Positions 44,001-56,165 are shown, numbered from the stretch's first letter. The stretch is 64,000 nucleotides of DNA from Triatoma infestans (GCA_011037195.1 JAAEAF010000627.1:1-64000), one strand, 5' to 3'. Notes: generated by a model not told the origin, from the letters alone. Numbers and translations are program-made.

Positions 44001-46006
44001 ATCTGGTGTGAAACACTCACACAACTTTCTCTTACTCCAGTTTTTCTAAATTGTGAATGACAAACTTTATAGTTAGTATACAAAATTTAATGAAATTCAT
44101 CGTTATTTTATGGAGAAAATCGCAAAAACTGAAAAAAAAAACTGTTCAGTAAAAAACGCACTTCCGGTTTAGTAATTTTCTTGAAACTCGTAATTTTGGC
44201 GATCTACTTATTCCTAATTAATTTTGTTTGGATGGTAGAATTGTATAATCAACTATGATAGCACTTTACAGAAAAACATAACCCTACCCCTCCCCAAAAA
44301 GCCCCTTAAATGACTTTACTAGATAAAATGTTTCAAATAAAAGTTGTAGCTTATTATATGTGTAGTTCATATACCAAGTTTAAAGAAAATAGTTGGAGTC
44401 ATTTTAGTGAAAATAGCAGAAAATTGAAAAATACTTCTCAGTAAAAACGCCCTTTTGGTCATCCGAATTTTTTCAGACTCGGAATTTCAACAATATATTT
44501 AAATCTAATTAATATTATTTAGATGATAGAATTGTGTAATAAACTGAAATAGCACTTTAGAAGAAAACCTAACTCCACCACACCACAAGAAGTGCCCTTA
44601 AATGAATTTTCCCGGAGAAATATTTCAAACATAAGTTGTAGCCCATTGTATGTGTAGTTGATATATAAAGTTTTAAGAAAATCGTTGGAACCATTTTTTT
44701 TTTTTTTTTTTTTGAGAAAATTGCAAAAAAACTGAGAAAAACCATTCAGTAAAGTGGTATTTCCGGTTTACGATTTTGACTGTAGGATCCCATGGTGATA
44801 CCTAAACAGAATATCACGTTTGAACTTTCTACAATTTTTCGTTTTTGAGCTATTCTGTCACATATCATTTTCTTCTGCCGGAGTACCCCAAGGCTCTATC
44901 CTTGGTCCTGCATTATTCATTACCTATCTAAACTCTATCCCTAAAACCGAACATGTCAACCTTACCTTACACGCTGATGATCTTCCACTGCATAGTACCT
45001 CATTTAGGACTGATACAATTGCCAAAAGGCCCACTGAAGGACTGAAGAAGACCTCAAAATACTGCCAAAAGTGGAAATATCGCATCAACAATAACAAGAC
45101 TTAAGCCATCTTGTTTACTAAACGCAGACCGTACATTACACGTTGCATCACAGCTAACGGAATTACAATACCTTGGTCCAATAGCATCAGATATTTAGGC
45201 ATATTACTCGACACACAAACTGAACTTTACAGTACACATAACTGACAGAGTAAATTCAGGTAAAAAAAGCAATTAGGCTCCTTTTTCCAATTCTGTCCCA
45301 AAATTTAAACATGTCTACCAGAAATAAACTGATCCTTTTATAAAGTCGTCATCCGTCCAATGCTAACATATGCCAGTGCAGCCTGGAATTCTACCTGTAA
45401 ATCTAACCTCTCCAAACTCCAAATTACCCAAAACAAATTCCTTCGTTTTGCCACAAAGATATCTTCGCTATACTTGTGTTTCCCATCTTCATGACATCAT
45501 GGACACCTCTACTATTTACTGACTTTATTAAACTAAGACTAAAAAAACTACTCGCCAGAGTCAGTTCGCACCCTAACCCTCTCTGCCAATCCATTGCTGA
45601 TTATGATTCTTCACAGACCTACCGCCATGAAAGAATAAAACATATACTTAATTCATAAAATTTAATCTCTCCACTATTCAATTTTCTTGATAAACCTTAT
45701 TTTTCAAATGTCACGGGGTTTTTAATTAACTTTTTTCCCCAACTAGTAATTATATAGTAAATGTATATATTATATTTAATATTAGCTATAGGAAGGGTGT
45801 AATATAATTATATATTTGAACTTCCAAATAATCTGTGTAAATTTGTATATATATTTGGTAAAAATAAATGTTGTATCTATCTACATATCACTTTCTAACA
45901 ACCACTTTTTTGGACCACAAAAGGGATATTTCTGGTGAAAATTGGATATTGAAAATTTGACACCATTATAATATTTCCTCTTAATAGGAGGAGTAAAAGA
46001 ATGTAA
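44001..46006 (-). mobile_element. Hairpin-ended ~1 kb repeat, copy 4 (minus), interrupted
   Basis: On the plus strand it starts ATCTGGTGTGAAACACTCACAC (the inverted hairpin end) and AACTTTCTCTTACTCC, runs through internal units with CTTCCGGTT, and ends with the inverted 5' block near 45950-46005. A LINE insertion (44868-45882) separates the internal units from the 5' end. Without that insertion its length is about 990 bp, like the other full copies. Confidence 0.8.
44868..45882 (+). pseudogene. Jockey-type LINE, 5'-truncated, 8-bp duplication
   Basis: ACATATCA lies at 44860-44867 and 45883-45890. The coding begins at RT motif B (AGVPQGSILGPALF near 44878), then LHADDLP (motif C), WKYRINNNKT and a decayed C-terminal part (HPNPLCQSI near 45573). 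It ends with AAAATAAATG just before the right duplication. The frames are broken. It is a different family from the copy at 21227, having no PRRRL end. Confidence 0.85.
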
Positions 46007-46194
46007 AAAGTTTATCTCAAAGTTTTAAGAACTTACTGGTTATTTTCATTATGAATTAATTATTAATGATACAAAATAAAATGTACTAATTATTGAAGCA
46101 AGCGTTTTAATGTGCATTTTTTTTTTTAATGTGGACAAATAATTAAAGAGCTTTTGAAAGTAATGAATTTTGCACCAAGCCTATTTCGCTCGAA
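46007..46194. other. Short spacer, no gene
   Basis: AT-rich, between two transposons. Confidence 0.5.
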
Positions 46195-46196
46195 TA

Positions 46197-47313
46197 AGGT
46201 GCCCCATTTAAACGTGCCACTTTTGAAATAACTCCTAAACGAAGCAAGATATCTAAAAAGTGAACATAACGTTTGTTGAAGTATTTTCGTTCTAGTTTAT
46301 GATGGTGTTAATGCTTTCTAATTTTATTGCCGCCATACACCTTAAATCGGTGATTGAAAGTTGCAATTTCGTATTGAGCCCCGCATTTTACTACTATATT
46401 GAAAACTATTGAAAAAAAAAAAATGAATAAAAATGCCGTTAATTTCACTTCAATATTTCAAACCGTTGCCGAGATATTCAACCATAAAGATTCAAATTTC
46501 ATCATTTTTTTCTATTTTTCTGTTTCGTAAACTAGAATTATAAGCGGATTTTCTTAATAATTTCGAAGTGTTCAAATGGTAATAAAACTTAAAAGCTATT
46601 TTAAAACCATAAGGGACCGATATATCAAACCATTGCCGAGATTTCCGATTTATTGTAAATGACTTGCTCGGCTAAGGGGCACATGCGCAGTCGCTGCCCA
46701 ACATGAAGTTGCTAATCGTATCATGTCTGTCGGAATTGCTAAACAGATCCTTCTCTCGGTGCCTCTGGAGGTGGTCATTCTGAATAAATAGGAAATATTT
46801 TTTTATCGTTTTTTTTTTTTTTGTAAATAAACTGTTTTTTTTGTAAGTAAACTGGAAAATTATGTTTTCCCTAATTTTTAAGTCCCTTATAGTTTTAAAA
46901 TAGCTTTTATGTTTTAACATTTGAACTCTCTTGTTTATTCGAAATTAATTAGAAAATCCGCTTTTAATTGTAGTTTACGAAGCAAAGAAATAGGAAATAA
47001 AAAAACGAAGAAAATTGAATCTTTATGGTTGAATATCTCAGCAATGGTCGAAATATTGTAGTGAATTTAACGGTATTTTTCTTCATTTTTTTTTTAACTC
47101 TTTGCTATATTGTAATAAAAAGGGCGGGTATAAAAGAAATCATCATTTTCAACCCCCGATTTAAGGTGTAAGGCGGCAATAAAAATCAAAAAACATTAAC
47201 ATCATCATAAACGAGAGCGAAAATACTTCAACAAACGTTATGTTTACTTTTTAGATATCTTGCTTCGTTTAAGAGTTGTTTCAAAAGTCGCCCGTATAAA
47301 ATGGAACACCCTG
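46197..47313. mobile_element. Mariner-type foldback element with ~420-bp arms
   Basis: The left end (AGGTGCCCCATTTAAACG) and right end (reverse complement CAGGGTGTTCCATTTTATAC) are flanked by TA at 46195-46196 and 47314-47315. The inverted arms are extremely long: about 46197-46617 against 46888-47313, with shared blocks such as AACATAACGTTTGTTGAAGT. The ~270-bp centre carries, on the minus strand, a transposase-like scrap (RHDTISNF) that recurs in the related element at 58291. It is non-autonomous. Confidence 0.8.
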
Positions 47314-47315
47314 TA

Positions 47316-48440
47316 TATAATGATAAAGTAATGAGGAGTCAGTAGCGTATTTCCAATTCTACAATGATTTTCCCCCTCTACGCATACATTTAACTGCATG
47401 ACTGAACGAACACTTTCAGCCAAGCGGTTGAATTTGTTATCGATACTCTTGATCCTGTCTATGTCTCAAACAGTGAATGGAGTTCGTGATAATCATGGAG
47501 TTGAAACTAAACTTCCGTTGAAACTCTAGCAGCATAAATAAGGCGGAAAAAAAAAATTTGTTGACACCTAAATCTATTGACAGCTTGAAATAAAAATTAA
47601 GAAGACAGTTCTGAAGAAATTGAACAGATAAAAGTTTTATTTTGAATATTTGATTATTAAAACAAACAAAAAAAATCTACTTAAAAGTGAAGCTCAAAGT
47701 CTATTAGTAATAAAGTTATATAATATCTAACGAGACACCCACAATTTTACGATATGATAGTAACGAAGGTAAAGGAAGAGAAATATAAGAAGTCCCTTTC
47801 AAATAACATTTTTCTAATAATGATTTCTTTACTGACCCTGTGCGGTCGCAGTTTAAACGTTAGTCCTACCAACTATTTGTAGAGAAAACATCAATACCTC
47901 TCCCCTAGCTTGTGTCCGTTCCAATATTGTTTGTACCAATAGTATATAAGTTTATTACACTTTACAAGTTGGATTTTTCTTAACAAATCTTTTGGTGTAG
48001 TATTAGAAAATGTTTTTCTAACATGTTATTTATTGACCATATTCTTTTCAGAAAAAATATATTCAGTGGTTTTTTTAACATAAACAAGAAGAAAGTAAGT
48101 TAGTTGTTAGTTAAAACAACAACCAAACTAGAATTATCAATAACCAATAAAACCAAGATGAAACTTATATTCTCTCAAAAACTTTTTATCCATACCCATC
48201 CCCTTTTTCATAAAGTAAATATAAACTGCCTGCCAAAAATTGCATCACCCTGATGGATGGGTGGGGTAGAGGTGGGAGTAAAGTTTGAACGTTGAAATAT
48301 TCTTTAACATAATTATCTAGTTTATAAGAATGGCAAATATTGGTCACATTGGCAAACAAAGAAATCCAATTTCTGTAAAAGTTTTATGGATTAAAATTTG
48401 TTGGAGAATTGAAGCTCCAAAATCTTAAAATGTATTGGAT
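47316..48440. other. No gene seen
   Basis: AT-rich. No recurring family and no coding motif was recognised. Confidence 0.45.
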
Positions 48441-48469
48441 TATATCACTTTCTTTCTTATTCCTATAAG

Positions 48470-49250
48470 CCATCAAGGTCTATGCTATGAGGAGAACTTG
48501 CTTAGAGCTCCAAGGAACAAGCTTATACGCATTTACTCGGACAGCCAGGCTTGCAGAACTACCTCCTCCCTAGTCAAGGGATGTCCGAGAGGCTTGACAC
48601 AATTCTACAGCTGAAATGGGTGCCTGGATATGCAGTGATTGAGGGAAATGAGGCAGCTGATCAACTGGCAGGGAATGGGACATATATTATTTTGTTCTGT
48701 GGTCCAGAGCCCTGTCTTGGGGATAACCAGTGAAGCAGTCCGTGCAGCCATTTGGAGATTGGCTCTGAAGCAAGCATGAGGCGCGATCCCAGGAGCCATG
48801 CACAGTTAAAGGATGATGACAAAGCTGTGTAAAGGTAGGACCAAAGCGACCCTTTTTCCTGGGTAGGAACCAAATCTCTCGGGTCACGGGGCTATTTACA
48901 AGCCATGATAGGTTCTTCAGGAAACATTTGTACAAAGGCAGGGGGGGCTAATCTGTAGTAAAGGGGGGCTGCTCGGACCCTTTGTGCAGACTTGTCAGGA
49001 GGAGGAGGAGGAGGAGGTGACGTCCCATCGCTATTTGATTGCACAGCAACAACCAAATTGCGATACGAAACCCCTTTGGTACACTGCGACCTGAGAAGAT
49101 AGTAACGCAAAAAAATCTAATGGTGAAAGCTCTTAAACTCCTTAGGAGGGGAGGATATTCATTCATTAGAATATCGGGTATGGCACGATAATCCTATATT
49201 GTCTACAGCGCCAGGGTATAGTCCACCCGAATGCTTAATCTAATCTACTC
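48470..49250 (+). pseudogene. I/jockey-group LINE 3' remnant with RNase H
   Basis: Frame pieces read IYSDSQACRTTSSLVKGC (near 48534), LKWVPGYAVIEGNEAADQLAG (near 48611, RNase H end), VTGLFTSHDRFFRKHLYKG (near 48885) and a decayed tail to about 49110. A short TAATC repeat (near 49235-49245) may be the tail. Multiple frameshifts are present, and the RT is missing. The (GGA)n run at 48998-49016 lies inside it. Confidence 0.65.
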
Positions 49251-49264
49251 CTATAAACAGAATG

Positions 49265-49860
49265 AATTTTATTCGTGACAGAGTTTCAAAATTGCCTTTT
49301 AATCAAATAAATTGAGGTTATATGAATCCGAAAAAAGTGTTTTTTTTTTTTTTTTGAAAATGGCATATTTGTGAGTTGTATATTAGCATAATGAAAAATC
49401 GCAGAAAGTTTTGTCAACTTGATAATCAACCCGATCTTTTATTCATACGCTATCATGGAAACTGACAATAAGTTTTGGTCAAAAAACGTTCTACCGGAAC
49501 GGACTTTACTGAATGGATCCACATTTATTATATGTAGGTCTATCACTTATATTTGCCATATTTTTAGCGAGAAAATGCATTCTGTTTGGGTTCTGGCAGA
49601 TATGTATCTTTTACTTACGTAATATTAATAAGCATTAAATGTATTGTTCAAAATTTAACTTTAAACAAAATGATTGAACAGAATTACGACTTCACTGAAC
49701 GTTTTGTTTTTTCTGTTTTCTTTAGGTTAGTGATTTTTTTTAGAGAAAGACACTAATAATTTTTTTTAAACACTATCACTTTTATGAACTAAGAAATTCC
49801 AGTTCTAACCTTCCATTTTTGTATAATATTTGGAAAATTGACGAGGTTTCGAGTCAGGAA
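49265..49860 (+). mobile_element. Diverged fragment of the hairpin-ended repeat
   Basis: AAAAATCGCAGAAAGTTT, AACTTGATAA and CCGGAACGGACTTTACTG keep the order of the family but with heavy divergence. Neither terminus is recognisable. Confidence 0.45.
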
Positions 49861-50044
49861 GTAATAAAAATAAAAAACAATCTCCTTAGTTTTCCCTAAG
49901 CGTTGCAGAAAAGGCTCCCCATCATCAGTTACAAGTTATTGTAAAAATACAGACCTTTTAATTAATATATAAAATAAAATTTAAAAAAAATATCTAATTT
50001 GCAATACCAGCATTTATTTTCTTTTTATGGAGTGAAAAAATACA

Positions 50045-50230
50045 TTTATCGCCAACAGAAATTAATCCAAAGTTGTTGAAAGTGTTTAAGGAGTCTGCAC
50101 CTTCGTTATCAACAGTAAAAAAAAAATGAGTAGCTGAATTTAAACTTGGTCATACATCGATTAAACATGTTCCAAGAGAAGGAGGATGGCCAAAAACTGC
50201 AAATACCGAAGAAAATATCTAGAAGGTACA
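50045..50230 (+). pseudogene. Mariner copy 2, N-terminal half (left of LINE insertion)
   Basis: Reads LSPTEINPKLLKVF and VAEFKLGHTSIKHVPREG, the helix-turn-helix and linker of the same mariner transposase as copies 1 and 3. It ends in the target duplication ATCTAGAAGGTACA (50217-50230), and the same transposase continues at 54901. The 5' end and left inverted repeat are missing. Confidence 0.85.
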
Positions 50231-50626
50231 GAGTCTGGTTTGAGCAGTCATACTGTGCACACGTTTCTAAACGCTCTCTGTTTTTGTTATTTTTTCTAGT
50301 AGTTGCGAAGGAGTTTATTAATTAAAAATTTGTGAGATTTTTAGAGCTATTACTGTGTGTCAGTTTTATTATTTTAAAAGTGTTAATTTCTTCAGTGTTT
50401 AGAAATAATTTGTGAAAAATAATTAAAAACATTATTTCAACTTATTAGTATCAGTAGATTTGACGTCACTTGGCCTTGACTAGCTACAGCAGTGTGGTAA
50501 CAAACAGGTGAACTTTACTGTTTATAAATAGTGAAATTGAGCCACTAACTTATTATACTTCATATTTATCTATATTTTTACACCATATTCTTAATTAGAA
50601 AAAAAAAAAAATCATAAAAAAAAAAA

Positions 50627-51352
50627 ATGCCGTATTCTCTTGATGACATAATGGCTGCCATTCAAACAAATAATGCTAGTCTAACAGAAATGAGTAATAA
50701 CATAGAGGCAATTAAAAATAAACTAGATAGCGTTAGCGATGAATTAACTTTTTTGAAGTCAAATTACTCTAAATGTGAAATGAAAATCCAAGATCAAGAG
50801 CGAGAAATAAATTTTCTTAAAAGGCAGCTTAAAAGAAATAATATTGTTTTCTACAATGTACCAGAAGCAGTTAATAGAAATGAAGATGCATTTATTGCAA
50901 TCAAAAGTGCCTGCGAGAAAATTGGAATTAATATTTCTGATTTATCTGTGAACAATTGTTACAGAATTGGTAGGGGCGAAGGTATAAGGCCTATTCTTTT
51001 ATCTCTAAACAGCTACAGAATGAAATCTGTTATCATGGAGAAAAGAGACTTATTTAAGCAACTTAATTGCTTCATTTCTCACGATAGAACGAAAGAGGAC
51101 AGGGAAAGAAGAAAAAGACTTAGTAGCTGTGTGTTCAAATTTAAAGATATTGACAAGGATGTTTCAATCTACAGAGGTCAAATAAAAGCTAGGGGACAAC
51201 TTTATTCTTTGGAGGAAGCAGAGAGTGTAGTTTCCGGGAAAGTAGAAGAAAAAGCTAGTTCTCCTAGTTCAGAAGTAGTCAAGAAGCGGAAACAAGATTT
51301 TAAGGGAAAACTTGATACTTTTCGTTTTCACTCAAGATCAGGGTCAACATAG
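50627..51352 (+). CDS. ORF1p-like coiled-coil/RRM protein of the non-LTR element
   Basis: 241 residues from ATG 50627. Residues about 15-70 form a heptad-like coiled coil rich in Leu, Ile and Glu; residues about 70-125 begin RNNIVFYNVPE and look like the RRM of LINE-1 ORF1p-type proteins; residues about 125-185 (ISHDRTKEDRERRKRL) match the basic C-terminal domain; the tail is Lys/Ser-rich. Such proteins trimerise and coat the element RNA as chaperones. The frame is intact, and the stop at 51352 lies 28 bases before the ORF2 ATG at 51381. No zinc knuckle is present. Confidence 0.88.
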   Translation: MPYSLDDIMAAIQTNNASLTEMSNNIEAIKNKLDSVSDELTFLKSNYSKCEMKIQDQEREINFLKRQLKRNNIVFYNVPEAVNRNEDAFIAIKSACEKIGINISDLSVNNCYRIGRGEGIRPILLSLNSYRMKSVIMEKRDLFKQLNCFISHDRTKEDRERRKRLSSCVFKFKDIDKDVSIYRGQIKARGQLYSLEEAESVVSGKVEEKASSPSSEVVKKRKQDFKGKLDTFRFHSRSGST

Positions 51353-51380
51353 TTTCGAGACTAGTGAGGTCAGTTTAAAC

Positions 51381-54300
51381 ATGTTGCTGTGGAATATTTC
51401 AGGTTTTTCCAGGTTATTTAGTGCAGATTTTGAAAATAAAAGTTTACTTCTGTTTGAAAAAATTGATTTATTTTGTTTTGTTGAAACTTGGGTATTTTCT
51501 TATGATAGGGGTATTCCTGTTTTTCTTAATGATTATTATTGTATTTATTCGGAAGCTGTGAAAGAAAAATCTTTGGGTAGACCTTGTGGAGGTATTGTGG
51601 TATTTTATAGAAAGTTTTTTGATAAAGATATTAGAATATTGAGTAAAACTAATTTGTGGTTAATTTTTGAATTTAAATATTATTATCAATTATATGTAAT
51701 TTGTGTTGTATACTGGAGCCCTTCTGCTGATATAACTGTTTGCACCCATTTACTTAAAGAACAATTAGATTTTTTTGTTGAAACCTATTCTGATAATGCA
51801 CTGTTTATAATTATGGGCGATTTTAACATTTCGAATTGGCAACTCAGATTCATCTAATGAAATCGTGTTTACCGATACTGCTCTAAATTATCCGAGATTG
51901 TCTTATGATGAGATTTTGAATAAAAGAGGGAGAGCGTTACTTGAAATGATGAACGAATTAGGTTTCGAAATATGTAATGGTCGCTCTTTTTCTGATACTC
52001 CTGCTCATTTTACCTTTCTTTCTTCTGTTGGTAAAAGTATTATAGACCAAGTATGGCTCAACGAAACTGCATTAAAGAGGGTTTGCGATTTTGAGGTTTT
52101 GAACCTTTCTGACAGTTTTGATCATAAAGCTTGTCACTTGAAGTTTGCCTTGCCTGACTGTCATATTATTCCTTCAATGATAAATAGAGAAGCCCAGATC
52201 TGTCAAAACTTTCAAATTATTAAATGGGATCAAAATAAAGTTGAGGCATTTCAGAACATAATATCTGAATCTGAACGTTTGTACTTGAATAGCGATGAAC
52301 CTGACCGTTTAATTCAAAACTTCTCAGAGTTGTTGATGAAAGCGGCTGCTACTTGTGGTATGTCGATTAATGTAAATAATAAACGTAATATTAAAAAACA
52401 TTACAATCCCTGGTTTAACGAGACTTGCATGGTCAAGAGGCAAAATTTAAAGCACTTATATAAACTATTAAAAAAATCTGGGTACAATTCTGACTGCTTT
52501 TTAAATTATACTACAGAAAAGAAGAACTATTATTCTTTAATCAAGAAAGTTAAAAAAGAATATTATGCTAATTTAATGGTTTCTTTGGCAAACGTTAAAA
52601 ATTCAAAAGAATTTTGGTCTTCAGTTGCAAAGATAACCCCAAAAAATTTAACTGTTAATTGTATAGACAACGTGATTTGGCTAGAACATTTTACTTCTTT
52701 TTATGCTAATTATTCACCGTCAGTAGGAAATTTTTTTAATTTGGGGGATCCTTTTCTCGATAGTGATATTACATTGCAGGAAATGCAGTTTGCTATTGCT
52801 AGTTGTAAAAATAATAAATCTTCTGGGAGTGACGGGATTCCCTACGAGGTGATAAAAAATCTTACACCGCAGTGGGAACACTATCTATTAAACATTTTCA
52901 ATGTTATTCTGAACTCTGAGCAAATACCAAAGAAATGGTCAGAAATTATACTGACTCTTCTATATAAGAAGGGTAGAAAAAATGACCCTAATAATTATCG
53001 TGGGATTGCCCTCTTTAATACCACCTGTAAATTATTTACAACAATATTAAGAGAAAGACTATCTCAGTGGTGCGACTGGAACAACATCCTTCCTAAAGAA
53101 CAATCTGGATTCAGAAAAGGCAGAAGCTGCATGTATAACCTGTTTGTTTTAGATTCACTAATTAATATACTTAGTCGTTTTAAAAAGAAATATTTTTTTG
53201 CCTCATTTATTGATCTACAAAAAGCTTTTGACAATGTTAACCACCACTTACTTTGGCACAAACTTCATTCTTTAGGAATCAGCAGCAAATTTATAAGAAT
53301 TCTTAAAAATTTATATGATAGCTCTTTTTTTAAATTAAAGATTAATAATAGCCTCTTGGCAAGCAGGATAAATGTTACCAAAGGTGTTCTGCAGGGGGAA
53401 TCTCTTTCTCCTTTATTGTTTTCCCTTTTCCTCTCAGATTTTGTAAATTTCTACTATGAGAATGGCTTATCAGGTGTACGGCTCGGTTCTGATTGTGAAA
53501 TCCTTTGCCTCATGTATGCAGATGACATAGTCCTTTTTGGAGATTCTCGTACTGATGCCCAATTAAAGCTGGATACGTTAGCTAAATATTGCTCCTTAAA
53601 CGATTTGGTTGTAAATACTGAGAAAAGTAAAGTTATAGTATTTCGACCATCTCCCAAGTGTAAAAACTTATTACCTTTAAAAATTAATAACACTTTTTTG
53701 GAATATGTAAACAAGTACACATACTTAGGGGTCCCATTCAGTTGTACGGGAAATTTTAACAATGCCACTGCCTACTTTGTTAGTAATGGTATTAAGGCTT
53801 CAAGTAAAATTAAAACTATTTTGATAAAAGGCAAGGTAAATTCTCTGGAGACAAAATTGAAATTATTTTACTCTATATCTGCTGCAACCGCTCTTTATAG
53901 TGCTGAATTGTGGTCGATCTCTAATTTAAATGCGTCTGAAAAGGTCTTAGCGACCTTTTTTAAAAATCTATTTCACCTGCCAAAGTGCACTCCGCATCAT
54001 TTCATTCGTATGGAAATGGGTTGCCATTCTCTCAGTTTGTCAGTTCTCAGACGGGTGTTGAACTGGTGGACTCAATTACTAACAATGTCACCCGATGAAT
54101 ATCCCATAAAATGTTACGAATATTTGCTTGTCTCTTTAAACTGTAATCGTCGGGCTTCTTGTTCTGGTTGGGTGTACCACTTGAATAATATTCTCGTTTC
54201 ACTGGGCTATGTAGGTATTTCCTATTTTTCGGACTTAAGTATCGTAAGGAGAGAATATAATGATATACTGGAGAGATGGGCCAATCGTGATCTCAGTGAA

Positions 54301-54726
54301 GATGCATATAGAATTATGAACAGCAGTTATAGCGAGATATATAGGTCTCTGTGCCCATTTGGCAATGGTATATTTTATGTCTCAAATATGCCAATCAAAA
54401 AGCAAAGGGCTATCATGCAACTAAGATTATGTAATAGAACTAATATTAAACTGTTTATTAACGGCACATCATACTCAATAAACATAGAGGAACTGTGCAC
54501 TGTTTGTAACATGTACAAGTTGGAAACCCTCGATCATATTTTGTTGGAATGCCCAGTATATAACCCATATAGAGAAAGGTTTCTCAGAAATTATATTTTG
54601 CCACAATCCTCTTTAAGAGACAATGTATTAAATATTTTGGACATTAATAGTGCAGAAAAATGCAACCATGTATACTATTTCATTAGTGGGGTTTTGAAAT
54701 TAAGATCTTTTATTTTTAATGAGTAG
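51381..54726 (+). pseudogene. ORF2 endonuclease-reverse transcriptase with a single frameshift
   Basis: ATG 51381 begins LLWNISGF, the start of the APE endonuclease (VETW near 51480; MGDFN near 51813). The frame then shifts by one base in ATTTCG at 51828-51833: an apparent extra T ends the first frame at 51857, while the next frame continues as RIGNSDSSNE. From there 953 codons are open to 54726, holding the endonuclease end (SIIDQVW), RT fingers (NNYRGIALF), motif A FIDLQKAFD, motif B GVLQGESLSPLLF, motif C YADDIVLF, the thumb (YTYLGVPF) and the knuckle CTVCNMYKLETLDHILLEC. All RT catalytic Asp residues are present. It is inactive only because of the shift, if that shift is real. Confidence 0.92.
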
Positions 54727-54900
54727 ATTTGTATTTATTTAGTTATCTCAGGTATTTATTTGCTTACTTATTTCATTTTAATCTAAGAATGTTTTCTTTT
54801 TTTCTTTGTTTATATATGTATGTCAAAACAAACCAGACTCCCTGTAATATGTAATATTTCATAAATACAGAAATTTATTATTATTATTATTATTATTATT

Positions 54901-55345
54901 ATCTAGAAGGTACATTATATGGTTCTAGATGATTGACGATTAGAGGTGTATGAAAATAGCTAAGGTTGTAGCCATCCCAGAAGAAAGGGTACGCCATTTT
55001 ACACGAAGAACTCAGTATGAGAAAGCTTAGTGTAAGATGTGTGCCGGATTTGTTAAATGTTGATCATAAACAAATGAGGAATAGAGTTTCTCAGCAATGT
55101 TTGTGCCGTTTTAAGAAGAATCCAACCTGTTTTCTGCGCCGAAATGTTGCTGAGTCCAACAGCATCGAAGAAAGCAAAGACAATTGCATCGCCTGGAAAG
55201 GTTATGGCTAGGTTTTTTTTACAAATATTAATAGGGAATACTACGCGCATCTTCTTCTTGACTAAAAAGATGAGAGAGAAATAGCCTGGTTTGCAAAAGA
55301 AAAAAATCCTCTTTCACCAGGACAATGGACCCGTCCTTAAAGGCG
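54901..55345 (+). pseudogene. Mariner copy 2, right half
   Basis: It continues the transposase after the LINE: LRMRKLSVRCVPDLLNVDHKQ (near 55010), QCLCRFKKNPTCFLRR, then PKKAKTIA-like and KKKILFHQDNGPVL near 55302. The catalytic HQDN retains one Asp. Several stops are present. It ends at about 55345, where the microsatellite flank of copy 3 begins. Confidence 0.85.
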
Positions 55346-55346
55346 T

Positions 55347-55429
55347 TTATTATTATATTATAATATATTGTGTGTGCGTGTGTGCGAGAGAGAAGAGAGA
55401 GCGAAAGAGTAAGAGAGACAGAGAGGGTA
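55347..55429. repeat. (GT)n(GA)n flank of mariner copy 3
   Basis: TTATTATTATATTATAATATA, then GT- and GA-rich arrays, parallels 35600-35722 in order and position. Confidence 0.7.
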
Positions 55430-56165
55430 TACTAGGGGATGGTGAAAAGTACTTGGTTTAGCCCATAGATAGCAATGCTACAAATGAAATTACCGTTTTG
55501 TTATGTTGGTACACTTGTTGCAAAAGTAAACACCAAATATAAATTTGATCAGACAAATGTTCTATACGGCTGTTTAAAGTAAGCATGCTGTGTGTTTTTG
55601 ACAAAATGAATAAACTTGAATACGGTTCCATCATAAAATTCGTCATTTGGATGATTTATCGCCAACAGAAATTCATCCAAAGTTGGGGAAAGTGTATAAG
55701 GAGTCTGTACCTTTCTTATCAACAGTAAAATAATGGGCAACTGAGTTTAAACGTGGTCATACATCTATTGATGATGTTCCACGTAAAGGACGGCCAATAA
55801 TTGCAACTACCGAAGAAAATATCGAGAAGATACATTATATGGTTTTCTAGATGATCGACGATTAAAAGGTGTATGAGATAGCTTTAAGCATCTCAGAAGA
55901 AAGGGACATTTTATACGAATAACTCAGTATGAGAAAGCAAGATGTGGGTGCCGCATTTATCAAATGCTGATCAGAAACAAATGAGGGATCGAGTTTCTCA
56001 GCAATCGAGTTTGTGCCGATTTAAGAAGAATTCAGCGCCGATTTGTTGCGTTGGATAAAACTTAGGTTCACCACTTTTCACGTGAGTCAAAACAACAGAA
56101 CAAGCAGTTGGTAGAAGTGGTGGCTCTGCATCCAAGAAAACAAAGAAACTGTAACAGAATCCATC
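55430..56165 (+). pseudogene. Mariner copy 3, N-terminal half
   Basis: The left inverted end TACTAGGGGATGGTGAAAAG (55430) is preceded by TA. The coding reads LSPTEIHPKLGKVYKESVPF, ATEFKRGHTSIDDVPRKG, EENIEKIHYMV and then a decayed middle (near 55900-56160) with stops and frameshifts. It stops before the catalytic domain, and no right inverted repeat was found. Confidence 0.8.

Larger units (their letters stand above)
50231..54900 (+). mobile_element. Near-intact full-length non-LTR retrotransposon (4670 bp)
   Basis: The borders are fixed by a 14-bp target duplication, ATCTAGAAGGTACA, at 50217-50230 and 54901-54914, inside a mariner transposase. The order is: 396-bp 5' UTR starting GAGTCTGGTTTGAGCAG, ORF1 (50627-51352), ORF2 (from 51381 to 54726), a 174-bp 3' UTR and a (TTA)n tail (54876-54900). 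Only one frameshift, near 51829, separates it from an intact copy. The clade is not settled: an L1-ORF1-like first ORF, an APE endonuclease, an RT with YADD and a C-terminal CxxC-H-C knuckle, without RNase H. Confidence 0.92.

Noticed and set aside
49075..49110. ACTGCGACCTGAGAAGATAG as another SINE 3' end on the minus strand
   Set aside because: There is no pentamer tail or SINE body next to it. The match is only about 15 bases and lies within a decayed LINE.
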